Positions 1 through 6,315 of a stretch of DNA of 16,560 bases are shown here, in pieces. Source of the stretch: Crocinitomicaceae bacterium (GTDB taxonomy: Bacteria > Bacteroidota > Bacteroidia > Flavobacteriales_D > Crocinitomicaceae); contig JABSPC010000359.1 in the NCBI GenBank assembly GCA_013215515.1, positions 1 through 16,560 of the forward strand. The letters run 5' to 3'. Positions within the stretch are counted from its first letter, which is position 1; each line of letters starts with the position of its first letter. The notes under the pieces were generated by a model. It searched no databases, was not told the origin of the DNA, and was given only the letters and a program-made list of their open reading frames with translations. Made by a program: the position numbers and the translations under genes.

Positions 1-87
1 TATATCGGTCAATAGATGCTCTTTTTTTCTTTCAATTCTATGATCTTCCATTTTTGAAAGAAGCTCAATAATACTTTTGTTTTTCAT
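1..87 (-). CDS. ISAs1-family (H-repeat type) transposase, N-terminal fragment cut by the window edge
   Basis: Reading the minus strand from an ATG at 87-85 gives 29 uninterrupted codons that run off the left edge. The peptide carries LLSKMEDHRIERKKEH followed by LLTDI. This is the pattern at the N-terminus of ISAs1/H-repeat transposases (a D-x-R-xx-R-xxx-H segment just before the first conserved helix). In this family it precedes the DDE catalytic core that mobilises the element, and that core lies outside the window. No strong ribosome binding site is visible before the ATG. Only the first tenth or less of the protein can be seen, so the family call rests on this one motif. Confidence 0.65.
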   Translation of the reverse strand, partial: MKNKSIIELLSKMEDHRIERKKEHLLTDI

Positions 88-208
88 AACTTATACATCT
101 GATTATAAGATAAGTATACAAATTATTACTCACTTGAATTATGCTTAATTAATTGATTATCAAATAGTTATCAACATTTACGCGTCAACTTTTAATGCGT
201 TTGCCCTG
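88..208 (-). mobile_element. Probable non-coding end of the ISAs1-like element, with candidate terminal inverted repeat
   Basis: This is the untranslated stretch upstream of the transposase start. On the minus strand, beginning at 208, it reads CAGGGCAAACGC. I take this as a candidate outer terminus because CAGGG-type ends fit my recollection of ISAs1-like elements. Immediately to the right (209 onward) the sequence reads in frame as the end of a signal peptide of the SBBP-repeat gene, which makes 208/209 a natural junction. The other end of the element is outside the window, so neither the inverted repeat nor a target duplication can be verified. Confidence 0.35.
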
Positions 209-1870
209 GGATGGTCAGCTTTCGTTTCTTCGCAAACGTCGCTTGTAGATTGGGTTACTACTTTAGGAAGCGACAGCTTGTCATGCACTGCTACCGCAAC
301 TGATCCAACGGGTAATGTATATATAACGGGGCACTATAGTGGAACCATTGATTTTGACCCTGGCCCGAGTACTTTTAATTTAAATTCAAACGGGCCGTAT
401 AATCTATTTATAGAAAAGCTGGACGCCAACGGAGATTTTCTATGGGCCAAATCAATGGACGGTGGATTAGGCTACAACAGCGTCAATGTCATCACAACAG
501 ATGAATCTGGTAATGTACTTATCGCTGGACTTTATTTTGATACTACAGATTTTGATCCTGGAGCTGGCACTTATGAACTGATTCCAACAGGAGCCAATGA
601 GATCTTTATTTCAAAGTTTGATACGGACGGAAATTTTCTATGGGCCGCTTCGATCGATGGAGAATTAAATTCGGAAAGCAATAGATTCATTTCAACGGAT
701 ATGGATGACAATGTGTTTTTGATTGCCTCTTTCGAGAACACGATTGACGTTGATCCAGGAGCGGGTGTTTTTAACTTAACGTCGAATGGTGCAAGCGATT
801 CATTTATCCTAAAATTAGATCCAACAGGAAACTTTCAATGGGCGAAGTCAATTGGGGGAATAGAGGATGATTTTACTTCTAATGTTGCCGTAGACCCGTC
901 TGGTAATGTCCTTGTATCGGGACTGTACGACGATACGGTAGATTTCAATCCGGAAGCTGCAGTTTTCAACTTGATTAATGAAGCAGGACTTGTCTGGAAT
1001 AGTCAATTTTATGCGGTATTTAAACTAGATGCTAACGGGAATTTTATTTGGGCCAAATCAATGGGAGACTGGGACCTCTAAAATTACCTTGCACGTTTCA
1101 TTACAACGGATTTCGCAGGAAACATTTACCACACTGGCTTTGAGGCCATTGATGGAATCCATGTTTACATTGAAAAACTAGATGCCAATGGAAATGTTCT
1201 ATGGCACAAGGCAATTGCTGGTGAACATTCGCGGGGAGAAGCCATTGTTGTTGATCCTGCTGGGAACGTATACCTGACTGGGAAATATAAGAACACGGGA
1301 AGTATGTTGGATTTTGACCCGAGTGAAGAAGTCTTTGACTTACTATCTAATGGTAACACGGATGTCTATATTTTAAAACTTCATTCCAATGGCAACTTTG
1401 CATGGGCTAAATCTTTTGGCGGGATTCATGCGGACAACAGTAGAGAGATTTCATTAGACGCTTCAGGAAATTTATACATCACCGGTACTTTTTTCGAAGC
1501 AGTTGATTTCGATCCAGATGCGGGTGTGATTAACATTACTTCCAGCGGCTCGGGTTCCGATCTCTTTGTCTTGAAATTGGATCAGTTAGCACTGGAATTG
1601 GACGAAAGTGAAATCTTTGAAGGAGTAAAGGTCTTTCCAAACCCAAATGAAGGGCTGATCCACCTTGGCTTAGATCATTTGAAAGATGTAGAAGTAAAGA
1701 TATTCAACTCAAACGGTCAATTGATCTATCACGAAATAAATGTGAATGAATTAGTTCATCAAATAGAATTAATAGGCCCTGCTGGGTTTTATTTGATGGA
1801 AGTCCGTCTGCCCAATGGAAAAAATAACACAAAAGGATTGACACAGCACTATAAAATAGTGAAACAGTAG
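209..1870 (+). pseudogene. SBBP-repeat secreted protein with T9SS sorting domain, 5'-truncated and interrupted by an in-frame TAA
   Basis: One reading frame (codons starting at 209, 278, 1304) is open from 149 to 1868 except for a single TAA at 1079-1081. The product is built of about seven SBBP-like repeats of roughly 65 residues, each with a DxxGNVY/L strand, a (T/V)DFDPG segment and an F-x-WAKS strand. It ends in a T9SS type A sorting domain from about 1621 to 1868 (VFPNPNEG, then GFYLMEV, ending KIVKQ). Such proteins are exported by SecYEG and then by the T9SS to the surface. No ATG exists in frame upstream: the first residues, SAFVSSQTSLVDW, look like the tail of a signal peptide whose start is gone at the IS junction near 208. 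Codons 1082-1303 continue the repeat pattern without a gap, so the stop is a nonsense change rather than a gene boundary. A sequencing error at 1079 is the alternative, but the missing 5' end would remain. An internal ATG at 1304 could only give a cytoplasmic fragment. Confidence 0.8.
290..1590 (+). repeat. About seven tandem SBBP-like repeats (period about 195-200 nt)
   Basis: The DFDPG-like anchor recurs near 346, 547, 742, 940, 1307 and 1501, mostly 195-201 nt apart. Each anchor is followed by a LDxNGxFxWAKS strand and a DxxGN strand. The copy between 940 and 1307 (around 1110-1230) keeps the GNIYHTG and LDANGNVLW strands but lacks the DFDPGAGxFxL segment, about 17 residues, so it is a shortened unit. 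The repeats are conserved as protein motifs and have diverged in DNA. They probably form a beta-propeller-like solenoid. Confidence 0.75.
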
Positions 1871-1894
1871 TTGTTTTAAGGTTGGACACACTCA

Positions 1895-1930
1895 AAGCCT
1901 CATTTCCTTAAGGAAGCTGAGGCTTTTTTT
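1895..1930 (+). terminator. Rho-independent terminator after the SBBP-repeat gene
   Basis: AAGCCTCA (1895-1902) pairs with TGAGGCTT (1918-1925), and the inner palindrome TTCCTTAAGGAA (1904-1915) extends the hairpin. A run of seven T (1924-1930) follows, as expected for a plus-strand terminator. It lies 25 nt past the stop codon at 1870. On the minus strand the T-run after the hairpin is only three bases, so it would be a weak stop for the convergent hydrolase gene. Confidence 0.88.
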
Positions 1931-2018
1931 GTTCTACGTTACTTAATAATGAATTAATGATGACCACTTGGCTATCCTCCAATTCTCTGCTAGTTGATTT
2001 AGCTTTCTTTCAGATAAT

Positions 2019-2999
2019 TTATTTATCCCTATCCATATTATCAATGATATCTAAAGTTTGAATAAATTCTAGTGCCCTTTGCTCTGACCAATAAGTCCCT
2101 CCGCGTTGAATAAATCCCACGTGCCCTCCATAATCGGGCATTTCAAGGTCAACGAATTCGTGCGTGGTGCACTCTTCTATTGGATAGCAACTTTGAGGAA
2201 GGAAAGGGTCATTTTTGGCTTGAATTATAAGTGTCGGTATACAGATCGATGGAATAAATTGCTTGCTGGAGGACTTCTCGTAGTAATCGTTTGCATTTTT
2301 AAATCCAAACAAGGGGGCAGTATAGCGATTGTCGAAATCTTTTAGAGTGGTTAACTTATCATTGTTTTCTGAGGGTATACTTCCTGGGAATTGTGCTTTT
2401 TTGACTTCAATTTTCTCTTTCAATTTTCGAATGAATTGGCTTCTGTAAAGTGTATTTGATTTTTTATCAAGATTCATAGAACAGCCATTTAGATTTACTG
2501 GTACGGAAAATACGACACATCCTCTTAAGGCAGGATTAATTGGTTTTCTATCTTCCCCTAAATACTTTAGGCTAATGTTACCTCCAATGCTAAACCCTAT
2601 TAAAAATATTTTATCGTAATCCCGTGCTACGTGTTCAACAACAGTATGTAAGTCTTCTGTAAATCCGCTGTGGTACATAAGTAGATTTTTATTGAATTCA
2701 CCACCACATCCTCTGAAGTTCCATCCGCAAACGTCGAAGCCATTTCGGGCAAAGTAACGGGCCATACCAGCTACATATGAACTATTTGAATTGCCTTCCA
2801 GACCATGGGAGAGTATTACACACTTTTTTGAATCTGATTTTATACGATCAAGAATCAGGAAATCTTTATCCGGAGTGTCTATTCTTTCCCGTGAGTAGAA
2901 GTCAGTCTTAATTTTACGAAATATGGCTGGAAATATGGTTTGAATGTGCTTATTCCAGAAACCAAATGGAAGTGAGTAGTATGATTGAATTATTGCCAT
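2019..2999 (-). CDS. YheT-like alpha/beta-hydrolase (COG0429/UPF0017 family)
   Basis: 326 residues, the usual length for this family, starting at an ATG and without a signal peptide or membrane segment, so probably cytoplasmic. The family signature KHIQTIFPAIFRK is at residues 18-30 and the oxyanion-region motif HGLEGNSNSSY at 65-75. The nucleophile elbow is GFSIGG (Ser137), the acid is probably Asp264 in AKNDPF, and the catalytic histidine is His293 in GGHVGF. The full Ser-Asp-His triad therefore looks intact, which predicts an esterase or lipase-like hydrolase of small or lipid substrates. The physiological substrate of bacterial YheT proteins is not settled. The gene is convergent with the SBBP pseudogene and lies 180 nt downstream of the sensor kinase gene. 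That gap holds no clear gene, promoter or terminator, so it may be transcribed separately. Confidence 0.9.
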   Translation of the reverse strand: MAIIQSYYSLPFGFWNKHIQTIFPAIFRKIKTDFYSRERIDTPDKDFLILDRIKSDSKKCVILSHGLEGNSNSSYVAGMARYFARNGFDVCGWNFRGCGGEFNKNLLMYHSGFTEDLHTVVEHVARDYDKIFLIGFSIGGNISLKYLGEDRKPINPALRGCVVFSVPVNLNGCSMNLDKKSNTLYRSQFIRKLKEKIEVKKAQFPGSIPSENNDKLTTLKDFDNRYTAPLFGFKNANDYYEKSSSKQFIPSICIPTLIIQAKNDPFLPQSCYPIEECTTHEFVDLEMPDYGGHVGFIQRGGTYWSEQRALEFIQTLDIIDNMDRDK

Positions 3000-3179
3000 A
3001 TCATGTAATTATGAACTCCTACAATATACTTTTTGACCGGGAACCGGAAACTGTTATTGTTGCCCTGTAGCACAAGAGATAAGATATTAAGTGTCCAATT
3101 CATTCTAATATTCTGACTAATTTTTTTGTCTCGAAAATCAACTTCACTTTGGAGACAGATGCAATGAAGCCTAACGGTT

Positions 3180-4160
3180 TTATTCTTCAAAGGTAATTAC
3201 GTATTTAAGTCCACCGTCTGAGACAATGTCCATTGTCCCGTTAATCTGCTCTGTCAGGGCTAGAACAATTTCAAGTCCGAGAGATTGTGTGCTTTTGATG
3301 TCGTCTGTTATGCCTATACCATTGTCAGCCACGATGAGTTCAAGCTTTCCAACTTTGTTTGTTATCTCAACCTGAATTTCCCCTTCCATCCTACCTTTGA
3401 AGGCGTGTTTGTAGGCATTGGTCAGTAACTCTGTGATGATGAGTCCGAGATTGATACTAAGGTCAATGTTAAAAAATATCTGCGAGTGCTTCACTAAGCA
3501 TTTTATGTTGTTGTCGCAATAACTTGCCTCAATGGATGATGTGAGTTCGCTGAGGTATTCTCCAAAGTTAATAGAAGCAAGGTTTCCTGATTGGTAGAGC
3601 TTGGTATGTAAAAGGGCCATTGAATTGATGCGATCCTTGCTTTTGGCAATCGCTTCTATTACCTGTTTGTCTTCAATGCCGTTAAATTGAAGGTTGAGCA
3701 GGCTGGTGATAATTTGCAAATTGTTCTTTACCCGGTGATGCATCTCTTTCAGTAGCAGCTCGTTTTCATGGATCTTTCTTATGAGTTTCTGCTCTAGTTC
3801 CTTCTTTTCCGTTATATCCTGTGCTATGCCTACTAGTAAACCGTCAGCGGTCCGAGTATTAGTCCACTGTGTCCATACTTTACGTCCATCCTTGGTGGGT
3901 AAAAGGTTCTCGAATAAATGCCTGTCTTTAAGGTCAGCGGTGCCATTTGCCATCGCTGCAGTCTTGGCTTTTCGGGTATCAGTTTTTTTTTTCATAGAAG
4001 TCAGTTCCCACCAGCCATCTCCAAGTACATCCTCTGGTTCGTAGCCCAGAATACTCTTAATGGCTTTATTGGCGAAAACGATAGATCCGTTCGCGTCAGC
4101 TACCAGAACAATGGCATTAATATCGTCTAATGTCGCAAAAGGTTTACCTTTCTCTATCAT
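3180..4160 (-). CDS. PAS domain sensor histidine kinase of the HisKA_2 type
   Basis: 326 residues with no signal peptide or membrane helix, hence a soluble kinase. Residues about 8-118 form a PAS sensor domain (ending DGLLVGIAQDITEKK, the usual PAC edge). Residues about 120-205 are a HisKA_2 dimerisation/phosphoacceptor domain with EMHHRVKNNLQIITSLLNLQ; the phosphorylated residue should be His142 of the HRVKNN motif. Residues about 225-326 are a HATPase_c domain with the N box ITELLTNAYKHAF (Asn248), the G1 box DNGIG (279-283) and the G2 box SLGLEIV. All catalytic boxes appear intact. Kinases of this type often pass phosphate to single-domain or non-DNA-binding regulators. No response regulator is encoded nearby, so it is an orphan here and its signal is unknown. 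An IS remnant begins 136 nt upstream of its start codon. Confidence 0.92.
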   Translation of the reverse strand: MIEKGKPFATLDDINAIVLVADANGSIVFANKAIKSILGYEPEDVLGDGWWELTSMKKKTDTRKAKTAAMANGTADLKDRHLFENLLPTKDGRKVWTQWTNTRTADGLLVGIAQDITEKKELEQKLIRKIHENELLLKEMHHRVKNNLQIITSLLNLQFNGIEDKQVIEAIAKSKDRINSMALLHTKLYQSGNLASINFGEYLSELTSSIEASYCDNNIKCLVKHSQIFFNIDLSINLGLIITELLTNAYKHAFKGRMEGEIQVEITNKVGKLELIVADNGIGITDDIKSTQSLGLEIVLALTEQINGTMDIVSDGGLKYVITFEE

Positions 4161-4295
4161 TTGGTATTAAATGTTTGTTAACGGTCTGAATAATCCTTCG
4201 TTTTAATGCAGTTTAGGTTTTGTGGATGTCGCATAACTGTTCATAAACATACATAAACAATTCCAATTCAGTCTTTTACTTTTGTGTCATGAGTA

Positions 4296-4676
4296 ATGCA
4301 AGGCAAAAAAGATTATCAATATGCTACAGTACGAAAAGACTGTAGGGACTGCCCAATAAGAACAACCTGCATTGGTAAAAGTCATGAAAAACGTTTTGAT
4401 ATCACGTATTACAAGTAGGAATATGATCGAGCAATGGCTCGGCTCAAAACGAAGCAAGGTCGACGCTTTAAGTTCTTGCGAAGTTCAACGGTAGAACCTG
4501 TTTTCGGATCACTCACCGAGTTCTATGGTATGAGAAAAGTAAATACGATCGGAATACACCAAGCAAACAAAGCGATGCTTATGGTTGGAGCGGCTTACAA
4601 CTTGAAAAAGTACTTGAAGTTTCTTGAGAAGAAGGTTGCAAGTACAGTGGAAACATATCCTGAGAGTGTTCTCTAA
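4296..4676 (+). pseudogene. IS1182-type transposase, 3' remnant with an in-frame TAG
   Basis: The frame is open from 4293 to 4673 except for a TAG at 4416-4418. Before it are GKKDYQYATVRKDC and the cysteine motif DCRDCP...C. After it are RAMARLKTKQGRR, then SSTVEPVFGSL with the glutamate expected to be the third DDE-site acid, then MRKVNTIGIHQANKAM and YNLKKYLKF. This order is the C-terminal third of IS1182-family transposases. A stop codon (TGA, 4290-4292) lies just upstream and the N-terminal two thirds are missing, so the element is a truncated relic as well as interrupted. YYK before the TAG and EYDRA after it fit a continuous family sequence, so one base change explains the stop. The short piece downstream of 4434 is not a functional gene. 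Confidence 0.82.
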
Positions 4677-4757
4677 AGTCTGTCCAAGGTTAAAACCCAT
4701 AACTTTGGAATACAATGAAAAAAGAATTTACAAAAGAAGAACTAGCAGAGAACCGTC

Positions 4758-5492
4758 TCATTTTGGCGTACCAGTTCCCCCTTTTTTCTTCCACTTAACC
4801 TTATACTTATACCCAAGCCCCAAAATAAAGTCCGTATCAACACTTTCAATTTTCGGCTGAACCAAGTAATAAACATTCAACTTATGGCGCTTGTTTATTG
4901 GGTACTCAAGCCCCAAACGAAGTCTATACTTATTAAAGCGATGGTTCGCTGTCAGACTCGTTGAAGTGTAGGTCATTTGATCGTTAAAGTGCAAGAAAAA
5001 CTCTGCTGCAACATGAGGTTTCAGTTTCGTTTTCGGAATATTATATCCCAATTTCACTCGAGTTCTGAAATAGTCGTTGTTCAAGTCACCAGCATCAGTT
5101 GCATGTGTCAAACGGATTCTAGCATCTAATTCTAGGCGCGACTTATCCATGAAAAGGTCCAATAGATCTTTGAAGTTTGCATCCAATCCAATTCTGTGGT
5201 ACGTTTCTCCACCAAGCAAACCAGTTGTTGGTCGGTTCCCAAAGCGGTACGCCACTCCCAAACCAATATGCTTGTGTAAATTGAATTTCAAGTACGGCGA
5301 AACGAATGATTGATCTACTGTCGATACGTTGTTTGTGAAGCGGCTTTCTAGCTGCAACCCAGCATCTAGCTTTTTTATGATTGGAACACGAACATCAACG
5401 CCCGTCCAAACACCAAAATCATTTTGAGCAGAACAGAACATTGGCAGTGCCACACCAACAACTAAAAGACTATTTTTTAGAATTCTAATCAT
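4758..5492 (-). CDS. DUF2490-family outer-membrane beta-barrel protein
   Basis: 244 residues starting with a signal peptide (about residues 1-22, cleavage near CSA|Q). The rest alternates polar and hydrophobic residues in short strands with repeated G-x-G/aromatic patterns (IGLGVAYRF, YRLRLGLEYP, ILGLGYKYKVKW), typical of a small outer-membrane barrel and matching the DUF2490 pattern. Function in this family is not established. The start codon overlaps the stop of the upstream lipoprotein gene as ATGA (5489-5492), which implies translational coupling and co-production. The C-terminus is odd: after the last strand, which ends in Trp, there is a basic tail KKKGGTGTPK instead of the usual terminal aromatic residue. 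The gene end lies 81 nt from the IS1182 remnant, and no terminator is visible after it. Confidence 0.75.
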   Translation of the reverse strand: MIRILKNSLLVVGVALPMFCSAQNDFGVWTGVDVRVPIIKKLDAGLQLESRFTNNVSTVDQSFVSPYLKFNLHKHIGLGVAYRFGNRPTTGLLGGETYHRIGLDANFKDLLDLFMDKSRLELDARIRLTHATDAGDLNNDYFRTRVKLGYNIPKTKLKPHVAAEFFLHFNDQMTYTSTSLTANHRFNKYRLRLGLEYPINKRHKLNVYYLVQPKIESVDTDFILGLGYKYKVKWKKKGGTGTPK

Positions 5493-6274
5493 TTAATGAT
5501 GTATAATTCAGATGCAGTTACTACTTGTTTCTTCTCTGCAATGTTGACCGTTGTTTCAACTTGAGTTAGCGTTCCACCCAAGTTTAATGTGTCTTCTGTG
5601 AAAGCGTAAATAGTGTAGTTTCCTCTGTTTAAGCCTGTGAATTGGTAATTTCCATCTGCATCCGTACGAACAGATTCGCTGTAAAATCCTTCACCTCCAT
5701 AAATCAAGTAAACACGCTCATCTACCATTGGTTCTTCCGTAAAAGAAGAACTTCCAGCGGTTGCTCCACCACCTTGGTTCTGAATATCAATTAATATGTT
5801 AGAAGACAATTCATCTGCGTCAGCTACTTCACCCGTAGCGATGTTTGTAATCGTAATGATGTCATTATTCACAGAGAATGTGAAATCCGCACTTGCGTTT
5901 GCGTTTAAAGCTGCAAGCATACTTGTTGCAACCATCGTATTCGATTCAGAAAAGTCAAAATCAACTTGAATTCCTGTTCTTCCCGATAAACCTGGATCTG
6001 GTTGAACCCCGTTTACCCATTTAAACCAAACGTAGTAAAGTGTTCCTCCATTTGGAGTATTCAATAAAATGTAGTCACCATCGCTAATAGCACTACCTTC
6101 TGGAAGTATTGCTTGCGTTATTTCTTGTTCAGCGCTTTCACCACCACTCGATGAATACGTTCTTCCTTGAACAGTTCCCGTTACCGATGAAGTGCCTCCA
6201 GAGCCTTCTACTTTTGTACATGCTGTTAAACCTGCCAGCCCTCCTAAAACAATTACAATTGCTATTTTATTCAT
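5489..6274 (-). CDS. Lipoprotein with a carboxypeptidase-regulatory-like domain and a phage-protein-like insert
   Basis: 261 residues with a lipoprotein signal: a hydrophobic stretch then LTAC, placing the lipidated cysteine at residue 19. Residues about 30-45 (SSVTGTVQGRTYSS) and about 185-261 (VYLIYGGEGFYSESVRTDADGNYQFTG and onward) look like the first and later strands of a carboxypeptidase-regulatory-like (SdrD-B/CarboxypepD_reg-like) beta-sandwich. Between them, residues about 50-175 carry YYVWFKWVNGVQPDPGLSGR-TGIQV and DIITITNIATGEV. I know this pattern from phage and prophage structural proteins. It is therefore probably a surface lipoprotein of the outer membrane with an inserted module. 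It lies 41 nt downstream of the first CotH gene and overlaps the DUF2490 gene by 4 nt, so all three are likely co-expressed. No enzymatic residues are recognised. Confidence 0.7.
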   Translation of the reverse strand: MNKIAIVIVLGGLAGLTACTKVEGSGGTSSVTGTVQGRTYSSSGGESAEQEITQAILPEGSAISDGDYILLNTPNGGTLYYVWFKWVNGVQPDPGLSGRTGIQVDFDFSESNTMVATSMLAALNANASADFTFSVNNDIITITNIATGEVADADELSSNILIDIQNQGGGATAGSSSFTEEPMVDERVYLIYGGEGFYSESVRTDADGNYQFTGLNRGNYTIYAFTEDTLNLGGTLTQVETTVNIAEKKQVVTASELYIIK

Positions 6275-6315
6275 AGTTATAAATTATATTTTTACCGAAT
6301 CTAAAATATTGATGT

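Noticed and set aside
1983..1995. A 13-nt sequence TTCTCTGCTAGTT, also present inverted at 4740-4752
   Set aside because: A few exact 13-nt matches are expected by chance among all position pairs in a 16.5 kb window, and the flanks do not match.
2990..3190. A 66-codon minus-strand frame that fills the gap between the kinase and hydrolase genes and overlaps both by about ten bases
   Set aside because: It has no recognisable motif, no ribosome binding site and unusual composition, and it overlaps both neighbours in other frames. It is most likely a chance open frame.
4277..4284. Plus-strand TACTTTTG, a full match to the Bacteroidota TAnnTTTG -7 element before the IS1182 relic
   Set aside because: There is no TTG-type -33 element at the right spacing, the downstream gene is a relic, and several chance matches are expected in a window this long.
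4715..4797. Short plus-strand frame starting MKKEFTKEELAENR
   Set aside because: It runs only 27 codons, largely antisense to the DUF2490 gene end. It looks like a plausible N-terminus but has no body, so it is not called as a gene.
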